Shown here one piece after another: positions 1 to 9,345 of a DNA stretch of 64,000 nucleotides. The position numbers and the translations under genes are program-made. Under the pieces are notes generated by a model. That model was not told the DNA's origin. It saw nothing but the letters and a program-made list of their open reading frames with translations, and made no database searches. The stretch's first letter is position 1. Each line of letters opens with the position of its first letter. Location: NCBI RefSeq assembly GCF_004121055.1, contig NZ_PYAL01000001.1:620001-684000 (forward strand), given 5' to 3'. This stretch comes from Achromobacter aloeverae (lineage in GTDB: Bacteria > Pseudomonadota > Gammaproteobacteria > Burkholderiales > Burkholderiaceae_B).

Positions 1-1630
1 CCTTGCCCTCGATCCGTCCCAGCATCCACTTCAGCACGCGCATGTTTTCGCCGAAGCCCGGCCACACGAACTTGCCGTCCGGACCCTTGCGGAACCAGTT
101 CACGCAGTAGAAGCGCGGCAGCGTGGCGCCCTTCTGCGCCAGCTTCTCGCCCAGCGCCAGCCAATGCTGGAAGTAGTCGCTCATGTTGTAGCCGCAGAAC
201 GGCAACATGGCGAAAGGATCGCGGCGCACCACGCCCTGCTGGCCAGCGGCGGCGGCGGTGGTCTCGGAGCCCATGGTGGCGGCCATGTAGACGCCTTCTT
301 CCCAGTTGCGCGCCTCGGTCACCAGCGGCACGGTGGTGGAACGGCGTCCACCGAAGATGAAGGCATCGATGACCACGCCTTCCGGGTTTTCCCATTCGCT
401 GTCGATGGAGGGGCACTGCGATGCCGGCGCGGTGAAGCGCGCGTTCGGGTGCGCGGCCTTGCGGCCCGTTTCCTTGGCGATCTCCGGGGTCCAGTCCTGG
501 CCCTGCCAGTCGATCAGGTGCGCGGGAACCTGCTCGGTCATGCCTTCCCACCACACGTCGCCGTCATCGGTCAACGCGACGTTGGTGAAGATGCAGTTGG
601 CGTGCAGGGTGGCCATGGCATTGGGGTTGGTCTTCTCCCCCGTGCCCGGCGCCACGCCGAAATAGCCGGCTTCCGGATTGATGGCGTGCAGGCGGCCGTC
701 GGCACCCGGCTTGATCCAGGCGATATCGTCGCCGATGGTGGTGACCTTCCAGCCGTTCAGGCCTTGCGGCGGGATCAGCATGGCGAAGTTGGTCTTGCCG
801 CAGGCCGACGGGAACGCCGCCGCGACATGATGCTTGCGCCCTTCGGGCGTGGTCACGCCAAGGATCAGCATGTGCTCGGCCAGCCAGCCTTCGTCGCGGC
901 CCATGGTCGACGCGATGCGCAGCGCGAAGCACTTCTTGCCCAGCAGCGCGTTGCCGCCGTAGCCCGAGCCGTAGCTCCAGATCTCGCGCGTGGCGGGGTA
1001 ATGAACGATGTACTTGGTGGGGTTGCACGGCCAGGCCACGTCAGCCTCGCCGGCGGCCAGGGGCTTGCCGACCGTGTGCACGCACGGCACGAATTCGCCG
1101 TCGGTGCCCAGCACGTCGTAGACCTTCTTGCCCATGCGCGTCATGATGCGCATGCTGACCACCACGTAGGGACTGTCGGTCAGCTCGACGCCGATATGGG
1201 CGATGGACGAACCCAGCGGACCCATCGAGAACGGCACGACGTACAGCGTGCGGCCGCGCATGCAGCCGTCGAACAGGCCGTTCAGCGTCTTGCGCATTTC
1301 CGCGGGCGCTGCCCAGTTGTTGGTGGGACCGGCGTCCTCGGCCTTGTCGGTGCAGATGAAGGTGCGGTCCTCGACACGCGCCACATCGCCCGGATCGGAC
1401 AGGGCCAGGTAGGAATTGGGACGCTTCTGTTCGTTCAGCTTGCGCAGCGTGCCCGCCTGGACCATCTGCGCACACAAGCGGTCGTTCTCTTCCTGGGAAC
1501 CATCGCACCACACTACGCTGTCCGGCTTGGCGAGCGCCACGAACTCCGCCACCCAATCGACCAGGCGCCGGTGCTGTACGAAAGTCGGCACGTTGAGCGC
1601 GGCCTGCGGGCCATCAAAGGGTCGGTTCAT
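1..1630 (-). CDS. pckG: Phosphoenolpyruvate carboxykinase (GTP), 5' part; runs off the left edge
   Basis: Cytosolic enzyme converting oxaloacetate and GTP to phosphoenolpyruvate, CO2 and GDP, the entry step of gluconeogenesis. About 543 residues are visible; the family is usually near 600-620, so only the C-terminal tail is missing. The P-loop FPSACGKTN lies at residues 273-281 and the kinase-2 motif GDDIAWI starts at residue 300, both characteristic of the GTP-type enzyme. Start choice: ATG at 1630 has GGAG nine bases upstream; the in-frame ATG at 1639 abuts that GGAG and is less likely. A TATAAA on the minus strand (1656-1651) could be a -10 box giving a very short leader, but no convincing -35 is seen. 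Confidence 0.96.
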   Translation of the reverse strand, partial: MNRPFDGPQAALNVPTFVQHRRLVDWVAEFVALAKPDSVVWCDGSQEENDRLCAQMVQAGTLRKLNEQKRPNSYLALSDPGDVARVEDRTFICTDKAEDAGPTNNWAAPAEMRKTLNGLFDGCMRGRTLYVVPFSMGPLGSSIAHIGVELTDSPYVVVSMRIMTRMGKKVYDVLGTDGEFVPCVHTVGKPLAAGEADVAWPCNPTKYIVHYPATREIWSYGSGYGGNALLGKKCFALRIASTMGRDEGWLAEHMLILGVTTPEGRKHHVAAAFPSACGKTNFAMLIPPQGLNGWKVTTIGDDIAWIKPGADGRLHAINPEAGYFGVAPGTGEKTNPNAMATLHANCIFTNVALTDDGDVWWEGMTEQVPAHLIDWQGQDWTPEIAKETGRKAAHPNARFTAPASQCPSIDSEWENPEGVVIDAFIFGGRRSTTVPLVTEARNWEEGVYMAATMGSETTAAAAGQQGVVRRDPFAMLPFCGYNMSDYFQHWLALGEKLAQKGATLPRFYCVNWFRKGPDGKFVWPGFGENMRVLKWMLGRIEGK

Positions 1631-2017
1631 AGGTCTCATCTCCAAAGTGATTTATATGAGGCTGAATAAGGGACAGGCTCTGGCCTGAAATGAAAAATTG
1701 GGACCACAGCGGGGCCATCCGGGGCCGGCTCGACATTTCGCCATGTGGGTTAGACAGCCATCATACCCGGCTGGCGCGCCCGGCCGTCAACCCATCCTCA
1801 TGGGGGAAACAGGGGAAACCCTAGCGCGCGAGGCGGGTATCGGCGGGTTGCCGGCGCGGCGTGCCCCGCGACGATAGCCGCGATCGGCCGGCATCTGGTG
1901 TCAATTTTGGGCAACTCGTCACGAAATTGTCATTTGACCCGGCTATTGGTGTCGCCGTTGACTGCCACGCCGTTGGCCGCCCTTCCCCCGACGAATTTTT
2001 TTGAATATTCATCGCTC
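1631..2017. other. Intergenic region between divergent pckG and corA/zntB-like genes
   Basis: A 387-base gap separating two divergent genes, so it must hold both promoters. It contains AT-rich stretches near 1651-1700 and 1905-1935 but no hexamer pair good enough to call, no terminator and no convincing small gene. Confidence 0.5.
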
Positions 2018-3037
2018 ATGACCCTGCCCGCCGCCCAAAGCCGGCTGCTTTCCCTGTCCGCCGGCCCCGGCGGGCTGATCTGCGCCTTCCGCTTCCAACC
2101 CGATACGGCCCCCGTCCGCCTGAACTGGCACGAGGTGCAGGGCGCGCCGCCCCCCGAATCGGGCGCTTTCCACTGGATACATGCCAAGACCGCGGACAGC
2201 CGCATCCAGGATTGGCTGGAGCACGGCGCCGACGTGCCGGAAGAAGCGCGCGCCTTTCTCGCGGGCCGAGATACCCGGCCCTGCCTGCACGTGTCCGAGG
2301 AAGGCGTCCACGGCCTGCTGGTGGATCTCAAGATGGACAGCGAAGCGGACGACGCGGAAAAAGGCGTGCTGCACTTCTTCATGAACGACGGCTTGCTGAT
2401 CACGGTGCGCACCCGGGCGCTGCAATCCACGGACCGCCTGCGCCGCCGGGTCGAGGACGGGCGCAGCTATGGCTGTACCGCCGCCCTGCTGGGCGACCTG
2501 GTGGAGTGCCTGGCCGAAGGCTATGCGGCGCGCCTGGAAATGCTGACCGACGAGGTCGACGATATCGAGGCGTCGGTCCTGTCCGACCGGCGCGAGCGCG
2601 ACCGCGGCGCGTTGAGTTCGGTGCGCCGGCAACTGGCCGAGCTGCGCCGCCAGGTGCATCCGGAGCGCCACATGCTCGGACGCCTGCCCGCCCTGCGCCA
2701 TGCCTGGGCTGAACCGCAGGCGCTGGACCATCTCGCCGAGGGCGTGGATACGCTCGGCCACCTGTCCGCCTCGATAGAGTCGCTATACGAACGGGCCAAG
2801 CTGCTGCAGGAAGAGATCGCCGCGCAGATGTCGGAGGAAATGAACCGCAACCTGCTGGTGCTGTCGGTGCTGACGGCGATGCTGATGCCAGCCACGCTGC
2901 TGTCCGGGATCTTCGGCATGAACGTGGCCGACCTGCCGGGCTTGCAGACGCCCGGCGCCTTCTGGTGGGTGCTGGGGGTGATGGTGGCGCTGGGGCTGGC
3001 GACGCTGGGGTTCCTCAAGCGCCTGCGGCTTTGGTGA
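2018..3037 (+). CDS. CorA/ZntB-family divalent metal transporter
   Basis: Inner-membrane pentameric channel of the CorA superfamily, closest in layout to ZntB (zinc) rather than classical CorA (magnesium). The 339-residue protein has a long cytoplasmic N-terminal domain, a coiled helix region around residues 180-275, and two C-terminal membrane helices (about 279-299 and 313-333). The diagnostic GMN selectivity motif is at residues 300-302 in the context IFGMNV. The frame is open to 1898, but the family N-terminus fits the ATG at 2018. It diverges from pckG. Ion preference cannot be read from sequence. Confidence 0.9.
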   Translation: MTLPAAQSRLLSLSAGPGGLICAFRFQPDTAPVRLNWHEVQGAPPPESGAFHWIHAKTADSRIQDWLEHGADVPEEARAFLAGRDTRPCLHVSEEGVHGLLVDLKMDSEADDAEKGVLHFFMNDGLLITVRTRALQSTDRLRRRVEDGRSYGCTAALLGDLVECLAEGYAARLEMLTDEVDDIEASVLSDRRERDRGALSSVRRQLAELRRQVHPERHMLGRLPALRHAWAEPQALDHLAEGVDTLGHLSASIESLYERAKLLQEEIAAQMSEEMNRNLLVLSVLTAMLMPATLLSGIFGMNVADLPGLQTPGAFWWVLGVMVALGLATLGFLKRLRLW

Positions 3038-3070
3038 AGCGCACGCCGGCCCCGCGGCGCCATTCGATCG

Positions 3071-4045
3071 CTATTCGATCTTGATGTTCTCTTCCTTGAC
3101 CAGGCGTCCGTTGTTTTCGAACTCCTGCTTCACCTGCTTGCGGAAGACGTCGCCCGTGCCCGTGCCGGGTTGCAGGTAGTACTTCTTCAGCATGTCCTGG
3201 TACTGGGGCGTGACGATGGCCTTGTCGACCGCGGCCTGCAAGGCCTGCGCGGTCTCGGGCTTCATGCCCGCGGGGGCGAACAGGCCGAAGTTGGAAAAGT
3301 ACTGGATCTTCGGCAGCTTCAGTTCGGCCATGGTGGGCACGGTCGGCCATGCCTCCAGGCGCGTCGGCGCCATCACCGCCAGCGGCTTCAACGCGCCCGA
3401 CGCGACATGCGGCAGCAGGACATCGGTATTGAGCACCATCAGGTCCACCACGCCGCCCAGGCCATCGGTCAGCGCCTGGCTGCCGCCGCGATACGGCACC
3501 TGCATCATCTTGATGCCGGCCTGCCGGCTCAGGGCGGCCATGCCCAGGTGCGCCACGGAGCCGAGGCCCGGCACGGCGAACGTCACCTTGCCGGGATTGC
3601 TCTTGGCGTAGGCGACCAGGCCCGCGAAATCGTCGACCTTCAGGGCCTTGGTGGCCACGATCGCCACCGGCCCCACACCGACGCTGGCGATGGGCGTGAG
3701 ACCGGTCATGGGATCGTAGGGGGTGCCCGCCAGATGCGGATAGATGGTGACCGGACTCGTGGACGCCACCAGCAGCGTGTTGCCGTCGGGCTTGGCGCGC
3801 GCCACGAAATCCGTGCCCAGCGTGGCGCCCGCGCCCGGCTTGTTCTCGATGATCACCGTCGTGCCCGACGCGCGCAGCGCATCGCCCAGGCCGCGCGCCA
3901 GCGTATCGGCCGTGCCGCCCGCGGTATAGGGCACGATCAACGTGATCACCTTGCCCGGCCATGCGGGCTGCGCGTGCGCCGCCGTCGCGGCCGCCGACAG
4001 GGCCAGCGCGCCCAGGAGCTTTCCGCACGTCATCATTTTTTTCAT
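3071..4045 (-). CDS. Bug-family (TctC-type) periplasmic solute-binding receptor
   Basis: Periplasmic receptor of the tripartite tricarboxylate transporter type; these bind small carboxylates or other organic anions. The 324-residue protein starts with a charged Lys/Met-rich stretch and a hydrophobic signal peptide ending about AHA-QP (residue 25). Typical Bug signatures follow: IVPYTAGGTADT, ENKPGAGATLGTD and VPYRGG. It lies 71 bases downstream of the M20 amidohydrolase on the same strand, so the two are probably co-transcribed and the ligand may be the amide substrate. No TctA/TctB membrane partners are nearby. The start at ATG 4045 is set by the signal peptide. Confidence 0.93.
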   Translation of the reverse strand: MKKMMTCGKLLGALALSAAATAAHAQPAWPGKVITLIVPYTAGGTADTLARGLGDALRASGTTVIIENKPGAGATLGTDFVARAKPDGNTLLVASTSPVTIYPHLAGTPYDPMTGLTPIASVGVGPVAIVATKALKVDDFAGLVAYAKSNPGKVTFAVPGLGSVAHLGMAALSRQAGIKMMQVPYRGGSQALTDGLGGVVDLMVLNTDVLLPHVASGALKPLAVMAPTRLEAWPTVPTMAELKLPKIQYFSNFGLFAPAGMKPETAQALQAAVDKAIVTPQYQDMLKKYYLQPGTGTGDVFRKQVKQEFENNGRLVKEENIKIE

Positions 4046-4116
4046 GGCTATCCAGGTTGTAAGGAGTAATGCGCCCGCGGCCGGTGGCCGCGGGAAAATG
4101 GCTCGATGCGCGGCGC

Positions 4117-5295
4117 TCACGCCAGATACCGCTGTACCAGGCGGATCCAGTACGAGGCGCCGACGGGAATGAGGTTGTCGTTGAAGTCGTAGCTGCCGTT
4201 GTGCAGGGCGCATGGCCCCAGTCCGTGGCCGGCGTGGCGGTGCCCGCCCTCCCCCGCGCCCAGGAAAACATAGCAGCCCGGCTTGCCCTGGAGGAAGAAG
4301 GCGAAGTCCTCCGACGCCATCACAGGTTCGACGATATGCGTGTTGCTTGCGCCGACGACATCGCGCATGACGTCCAGGCAGAATTCGGTTTCGGCACGCG
4401 AGTTGACGAGGGCGGGATAACGGCGTTCGAAGTAGACGTCGGCCTCGCAGCCGTGCGCGGCGGCGATGGGCGCGGCGATTTCGTTCAGGCGCCGCTCGAT
4501 GAGGTCGACCACCTCGGCGCTGTATGCCCGTATCGATCCGCCCAGCCAGCATGTGCCGGGAATGACGTTGGTCACGCTGCCGCCGGCCTGGACCTGGGTG
4601 ATGGAAATCACCGCGGCGTCGAGCGGACGCTTGTTGCGGGTGAGGATGGTCTGGATGGCCGTGCCGATGGCGAACAGCGCGGGGACGGGATCGGCGCAGT
4701 CCTGCGGCGCCGCCGCGTGGCCGCCACGGCCGTTGACGGTGATCTTGAAAGCGTTGGCGGCGGCCATCATGGGGCCCGCGCAGACGTTGAAGCTGCCGGC
4801 GGGCATGCCGGGCCAGTTATGGATGCCGAAGATCGCCTCGGCGGGGAAGCGCTCGAACAGCCCCGCTTCCATCATGGCGCGGGCGCCGGCGCCGCCGTTT
4901 TCCTCCGCTGGCTGGAAGACGAAATAGACCGTGCCGTCGAAGCCGCCGGCGACCTTCAGGTGGCGCGCCGCCGCCAGCAGCATGGCGGTATGGCCATCAT
5001 GGCCGCAGCCGTGCATTTTTCCGGGGACGCGGGAGCGGTGTTCGAAGCGGTTGTCCTCGGACATCGGCAGCGCGTCCATGTCGGCGCGCAACATGATGGC
5101 CTTGTCCGACGTACCGCGCCTGAGCACGCCGACCACGCCGGTCTTGGCGATGCCCGTGTGCACCTCGATGCCGCAGTCCGCCAGGTAGTCCGCCACCACC
5201 TTGGCCGTGCGGACTTCCTCATAGGCCGTTTCCGGATGGGCATGGAGGTCACGCCGCAAAGCGACGATTTCTTCGAGATTACCGAGTTCGATCAC
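4117..5295 (-). CDS. M20D-family metallo-amidohydrolase (hippurate hydrolase-like)
   Basis: Cytosolic zinc/manganese amidase that hydrolyses N-acyl amino acids or related amides. The 392-residue length matches the family. The N-terminal LRRDLHAHPE motif, the metal-binding MHGCGHDGH cluster and the PAEENGGAGA motif with catalytic Glu are all present. The start is a GTG at 5295 preceded by AGGA at six bases. The gene is followed by a Bug receptor, suggesting uptake plus hydrolysis of an amide-type substrate. The exact substrate is unknown; family members act on hippurate, indole-acetyl amino acids and N-acetyl-diaminopimelate. Confidence 0.92.
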   Translation of the reverse strand: MIELGNLEEIVALRRDLHAHPETAYEEVRTAKVVADYLADCGIEVHTGIAKTGVVGVLRRGTSDKAIMLRADMDALPMSEDNRFEHRSRVPGKMHGCGHDGHTAMLLAAARHLKVAGGFDGTVYFVFQPAEENGGAGARAMMEAGLFERFPAEAIFGIHNWPGMPAGSFNVCAGPMMAAANAFKITVNGRGGHAAAPQDCADPVPALFAIGTAIQTILTRNKRPLDAAVISITQVQAGGSVTNVIPGTCWLGGSIRAYSAEVVDLIERRLNEIAAPIAAAHGCEADVYFERRYPALVNSRAETEFCLDVMRDVVGASNTHIVEPVMASEDFAFFLQGKPGCYVFLGAGEGGHRHAGHGLGPCALHNGSYDFNDNLIPVGASYWIRLVQRYLA

Positions 5296-5637
5296 TTCGA
5301 TTCCTGTGCGGAGGTGCGTCGGGGTGGGGTGTCCCCATTAATTGCAAAGCATTATCACACGCGCTTGACGGCGAGTTGAACGCCTTCCCGTCGGGGTTAT
5401 CCCCCGGTCCACGCCCCATCCCCGCTCGCCCATGCCTGGCCCCCACTCCCGCCCTGACCATGGCTCCGGCCGTCTCCGGACGGTGCCCCTGGCCCCGCCC
5501 GTGCCGCGGCCTTGAATCACATACCCCCGGCAAGCCTCCCCCGGCGTCAGCCCGGGGAGTAGTTCCGCCACCCTGGAGACAAAAACGAACACTAACGAAC
5601 CAAAACCTTCCCCTATCATTTTCGTTTTTGTTGCTTT
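5296..5637. other. Intergenic region upstream of glpR
   Basis: A 342-base gap between the divergent amidohydrolase and glpR. The half nearest the amidohydrolase shows nothing I can name. The 60 bases before glpR carry the AACGAA/TTCGTT repeats listed separately. No additional gene is supported. Confidence 0.5.
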
Positions 5638-5647
5638 ATGATCGTTT
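5584..5647 (+). promoter_or_regulatory. Probable GlpR operator region
   Basis: AACGAAC occurs at 5584-5590 and again exactly ten bases later at 5594-5600. The inverted core TTCGTTT is at 5621-5627 and a variant ATCGTTT at 5641-5647. GlpR operators in E. coli are built from TTCG/CGAA half-sites, so this looks like an autoregulatory glpR-glpD control region. The TATCAT at 5614-5619 could be a -10 element inside it. Confidence 0.6.
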
Positions 5648-6477
5648 ACATGGCCCTCAATCCCCGTCAATCCGCCCTCATCGACGCCGTCCGCGAAAGC
5701 GGCGCGGCCACGATCGAAGCCTTGGCCCAGCGCTTCGGCGTCACGCTGCAAACCGTGCGGCGCGATGTCAACCTGCTGGCTCAGGCCGGCTTGCTGGCGC
5801 GCTTCCACGGCGGCGTGCGCATCGAGGCGTCGACGACGGAGAACATCGCCTACCAACAGCGCCAGGCCCTGCACGCCGACGCCAAGCGCCGCATCGGCCT
5901 GGCGGTGGCCCGCCACATCCCGGAAGGCTGCTCGCTGATCCTCAACCTGGGCACCACCACCGAGGCCGTGGCGCGCGCGCTGGTCCAGCACCGCGGCCTG
6001 CGCGTCGTCACAAACAACCTCAACGTGGCCGACATCCTGTCCGCCAACCCGGACTGCGAAGTGATCATCGCCGGCGGCGCCATGCGCGCGGGCGACCGCG
6101 GCATCATCGGCGAGGCAACCATCGAATTCATCCGCCGTTTCAAGGTGGACATCGGCGTCATCGGCATCTCCGCCATCGAGGCCGACGGCACCCTGCGCGA
6201 CTACGACCTGCGCGAAGTCAGCGTGGCGCGCGCCATCATGGCGCAGTCGCGCGAAGTCTGGCTGACGGCCGACCACAGCAAATACCAGCGCCAGGCGCTG
6301 GTGGAGCTGGCCAATCTTTCCCAGGTCCACCGTTTCTACACCGACCTGCCCCCTCAAGCCCCGCTCGCCCGCGTGATGAAGCAGGCCGGCGTGCGCTGCG
6401 AAATCGCCAGCGCCCCGGCCGACGATACGCCCCATGCCGGCGCGGCGACCACCGCGCGACCCGCCCTGCTGCCATGA
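5638..6477 (+). CDS. glpR: DeoR-family transcriptional repressor GlpR
   Basis: Repressor of glycerol-3-phosphate metabolism that responds to a phosphorylated sugar or polyol. An N-terminal winged helix-turn-helix (about residues 9-60, with the TVRRDVN recognition segment) precedes the DeoR sensor domain containing NLGTTTEAVARAL. The length of 279 aa is slightly above average because of a C-terminal tail. The stop overlaps the glpD start by four bases (ATGA at 6474-6477), indicating translational coupling and supporting the GlpR assignment. ATG 5650 (MALNPRQ) is an alternative start. Repeated AACGAA/TTCGTT elements upstream suggest autoregulation. Confidence 0.92.
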   Translation: MIVYMALNPRQSALIDAVRESGAATIEALAQRFGVTLQTVRRDVNLLAQAGLLARFHGGVRIEASTTENIAYQQRQALHADAKRRIGLAVARHIPEGCSLILNLGTTTEAVARALVQHRGLRVVTNNLNVADILSANPDCEVIIAGGAMRAGDRGIIGEATIEFIRRFKVDIGVIGISAIEADGTLRDYDLREVSVARAIMAQSREVWLTADHSKYQRQALVELANLSQVHRFYTDLPPQAPLARVMKQAGVRCEIASAPADDTPHAGAATTARPALLP

Positions 6478-8072
6478 ACGTCCATCCCAAGCCCATCGTC
6501 CCCCCCTCGCGCGACCGCATCCTGGCGCAGCTGGATTCCGTCGAACCCTGGGACCTCATCGTCATCGGCGGCGGCGCCACCGGGCTGGGCACGGCGGTGG
6601 ACGCCGCGGCGCGCGGCTATCGCACGCTGCTGGTCGAAGCCGAGGATTTCGCCAAGGGCACGTCCAGCCGGGCCACCAAGCTGGTGCACGGCGGCGTGCG
6701 CTACCTGGCCCAGGGCAACATCAGCCTCGTGCGCGAGGCCCTGCACGAGCGCGGCCTGCTCGCGCGCAATGCGCCGCACGTGGTGTGGCCGCTGGGCTTC
6801 GTCGTGCCGGCCTACGGCCTGCTGGACCAGCCCTTCTACGGCATCGGCCTGAAAATGTACGACCTGCTGGCCGGCCGCCTGAACCTGCAACCCAGCCGCC
6901 TGCTGTCGCGCGGCGCCACCCTGGCCGAAGCGCCGACCCTGGCGCCCAGCGTCGGCGGCCATGCGCTGCGGGGCAGCGTGCGGTATTTCGACGGCCAGTT
7001 CGACGACGCGCGCCTGGCCGTGAGCCTGATGCGCACGCTGTTCGACCTGGGTGGCCTGGCGCTGAACTACCTGCGCGTGACGGGGCTGTCGCAGAACAAG
7101 GGCCGCATCGACGGCGTCACCGTGCGCGACCGTCTCAATGGCGCCGAACTGATGCTGCGCGCCCGCTGCGTCATCAACGCGACCGGCGTCTGGGTCGACG
7201 AAATCCGCCACATGGAGGACCGCAAGGCCCCCGTCATGGTAGCGCCCAGCCAGGGCGTGCACCTGACCCTGCCGCGCGACTTCCTGCCCGGCAACCGCGC
7301 CATCCTGATCCCGAAGACCGATGACGGGCGCGTGCTGTTCGTGGTGCCATGGAATGGCCATACCATCGCCGGTACCACCGACACCGCACGCAACGACCTG
7401 CCGCTCGAACCCGACGCGACGCGCCAGGACGTCGACTTCATCCTGGCCACGGCCGGCCGTTATCTGAACCGCCAGCCCACCCGTTCCGACGTTACCAGCG
7501 TGTGGTCCGGCCTGCGTCCGCTGGTCAAGGCCACGGGCGTGGGCAACACCAAATCGCTGTCGCGCGAGCACACCATCCTGGTGTCCAACGCCGGCCTGGT
7601 CACCGTGACCGGCGGCAAGTGGACCACCTATCGCCGCATGGCGCAGGACGTGATGGACACGGTGCTGCGCGAACGGATGCTGCCGTATGCGCCCGGCCAG
7701 ACCCAGAACCTGCCGCTGCATGGCGCGGGCGGCATGATGCCGGCCCGGGACGTGCCGCTGTCCACCGATGCCTACTACGGCAGCGACCTGCCGGTCCTGC
7801 GCGCCCTGCCCGGCGCCGACCGCATGCTGGTCCCGGCCAGCGGCCTGACCGAAGCCCACGTGCGCCATGCCGCGCGCTGCGAACTGGCGCGCGGCGTCGA
7901 GGACGTGCTGGCGCGGCGCAATCGCGCCCTGTTCCTCGACAGCCGCGCGGCACTGGACGCCGCGCCGGAAGTCGCGCGCATCCTGGCCGAGGAGCTCCAT
8001 CGCGACGAGGCCTGGCAGAACAAGACCTTGCAGGCATTCGCCATCACGGCCGCGCAATACCAATTGGACTGA
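6474..8072 (+). CDS. glpD: Aerobic glycerol-3-phosphate dehydrogenase
   Basis: FAD-dependent, membrane-associated enzyme oxidising glycerol-3-phosphate to dihydroxyacetone phosphate and passing electrons to quinone. The 532-residue protein has the N-terminal FAD-binding Rossmann motif GGGATGLG (residues 32-39), the family segment SSRATKLVHGGVRYL, and a C-terminal domain with VTGGKWTTYRRMA. It overlaps glpR by four bases. The stop codon is part of a 13-bp sequence repeated 15 bp downstream in the same frame, so a second in-frame TGA follows five codons later. Confidence 0.96.
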   Translation: MNVHPKPIVPPSRDRILAQLDSVEPWDLIVIGGGATGLGTAVDAAARGYRTLLVEAEDFAKGTSSRATKLVHGGVRYLAQGNISLVREALHERGLLARNAPHVVWPLGFVVPAYGLLDQPFYGIGLKMYDLLAGRLNLQPSRLLSRGATLAEAPTLAPSVGGHALRGSVRYFDGQFDDARLAVSLMRTLFDLGGLALNYLRVTGLSQNKGRIDGVTVRDRLNGAELMLRARCVINATGVWVDEIRHMEDRKAPVMVAPSQGVHLTLPRDFLPGNRAILIPKTDDGRVLFVVPWNGHTIAGTTDTARNDLPLEPDATRQDVDFILATAGRYLNRQPTRSDVTSVWSGLRPLVKATGVGNTKSLSREHTILVSNAGLVTVTGGKWTTYRRMAQDVMDTVLRERMLPYAPGQTQNLPLHGAGGMMPARDVPLSTDAYYGSDLPVLRALPGADRMLVPASGLTEAHVRHAARCELARGVEDVLARRNRALFLDSRAALDAAPEVARILAEELHRDEAWQNKTLQAFAITAAQYQLD

Positions 8073-8087
8073 TCCCAATTGGACTGA
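8060..8087 (+). repeat. 13-bp tandem duplication spanning the glpD stop codon
   Basis: CCAATTGGACTGA occurs at 8060-8072 and again at 8075-8087. The period is 15 bp, so the TGA is duplicated in the glpD reading frame. Confidence 0.85.
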
Positions 8088-8198
8088 CCTTATTGGCCTG
8101 GGCCGGCGCGCCCGCCTCCAAGCCTGCCGTCAGTTATCGAAGCGTAGAATCATCCGCGTCCCGCGGCTTCGGCCGCGCATGCCCTGGAGATATGCGCG

Positions 8199-9197
8199 AT
8201 GGCTATACCCAAGATACCCTTCGGCCGCACCGGCCTGAAAGTCTCCCGCCTGGCGCTAGGCACCATGACCTTCGGTTTGCAGACCGACGAAGCCGTGGCC
8301 AAGCGCATCCTCGACAAGGCCGCCGACGGCGGCATCAATTTCCTCGACACGGCCGACGTCTATCCGCTGGGCGGGAGCCTGGACACCGTCGGGCGCACCG
8401 AGGAAATCCTCGGTCGCTGGCTCCAGGGCCGGCGCCAGCACTACATCGTCGCCACCAAGGCCGTCGGCGTGACGGGCCCGAACGATTGGGACAAGGGCGC
8501 CTCGCGCAAGCATCTGCTCGACGCCATCGACCGATCGCTCAAGCGCTTGCAGACGGACTACGTCGATCTTTACCAGTTGCACTCCGACGACGACGGCACG
8601 CCGCTGGACGAAACCATCGAAGCGCTGGACGTCATCGTGAAGTCGGGCCGGGCGCGTTACGTCGGCGTGTCCAATTTCCTCGCCTGGCGCCTGGCCACCG
8701 CCCTGGGGCGCGCCGATTTCCTGCGCCTGACGCGCTTCGTCAGCGTGCAGCCCCGCTACAGCCTGTTGTTCCGCGAGATCGAACGCGAGCTGCTGCCGCT
8801 GTGCGAAGCCGAAAATCTCGCGGTCATTCCCTACAACCCCCTGGCCGGCGGCTTGTTGACCGGCAAGCACAAGGCTGGCAGCGCGCCCACGCCGGGCACC
8901 CGGTTCACGCTGGGCACGGCCGGCGGGCGCTACCAGGACCGCTACTGGAACGAGCGCGCCTTCGAGTCCGTGGCGCAGCTGGGCAAGCTGGCCGACCAGG
9001 CCGGCGTGTCCCTGACCCGCCTGGCGCTGGCCTGGGTCCTTGCCAATCCGCTGGTCACCGCGCCGCTGCTGGGCGCCAGCAAGCCCGAGCAGTTGGACGA
9101 GACCCTGGCGGCGGCGGACTACGTGCTGGACGCGGACCTGAAGGCCGAGCTGGACAAGGTGACGCACGAGTACCGGTACGGCGATTCGGTCCGTTAG
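8199..9197 (+). CDS. Aldo/keto reductase
   Basis: Cytosolic NADPH-dependent carbonyl reductase with a TIM-barrel fold. The catalytic tetrad is visible: D50 and Y55 in DTADVY, K87 in VATKA and H128 in YQLHSDD. The 332-residue length is typical. An ATG directly starting MAIPKIPFGRTGLKVS fits the family N-terminus, with GGAGA about ten bases upstream. It follows glpD by 126 bases, and co-transcription is possible but unproven. The physiological carbonyl substrate cannot be predicted; the class includes methylglyoxal and sugar-aldehyde reductases. Confidence 0.92.
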   Translation: MAIPKIPFGRTGLKVSRLALGTMTFGLQTDEAVAKRILDKAADGGINFLDTADVYPLGGSLDTVGRTEEILGRWLQGRRQHYIVATKAVGVTGPNDWDKGASRKHLLDAIDRSLKRLQTDYVDLYQLHSDDDGTPLDETIEALDVIVKSGRARYVGVSNFLAWRLATALGRADFLRLTRFVSVQPRYSLLFREIERELLPLCEAENLAVIPYNPLAGGLLTGKHKAGSAPTPGTRFTLGTAGGRYQDRYWNERAFESVAQLGKLADQAGVSLTRLALAWVLANPLVTAPLLGASKPEQLDETLAAADYVLDADLKAELDKVTHEYRYGDSVR

Positions 9198-9232
9198 GAC
9201 CCTAATAAGCCTCGCCTGGAGAAGCCCCGCCT

Positions 9233-9248
9233 GGCAGGCGCGCCTGCC
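9233..9248. terminator. Candidate bidirectional terminator (perfect 16-bp palindrome)
   Basis: GGCAGGCG followed by its exact inverse complement CGCCTGCC lies between the convergent aldo/keto reductase and AraC genes. There is no T-run, so termination is inferred from position only. Confidence 0.35.
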
Positions 9249-9258
9249 GGCAAAGGCG

Positions 9259-9315
9259 CGGATGCGGATGCGGATGCGGATGCGCCGACGCACGCACGCA
9301 CGCACGCACGCACGC
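9259..9315. repeat. Simple sequence repeats: CGGATG x4 then ACGC x7
   Basis: Four perfect CGGATG hexamers (9259-9282) are followed by seven perfect ACGC tetramers (9288-9315). They sit in the gap between two convergent genes, outside both reading frames. Confidence 0.9.
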
Positions 9316-9345
9316 GTGCAGCGTCGGCCGCGCTGGCGTACGCCG

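Noticed and set aside
5376-8072. Very long open frames overlapping real genes, for example forward through 5376-8072 and 45553-48429
   Set aside because: High G+C leaves most frames open. Only the portions matching known families are genes; the remainders are repetitive Arg/Ala/Pro/Gly sequence without motifs.
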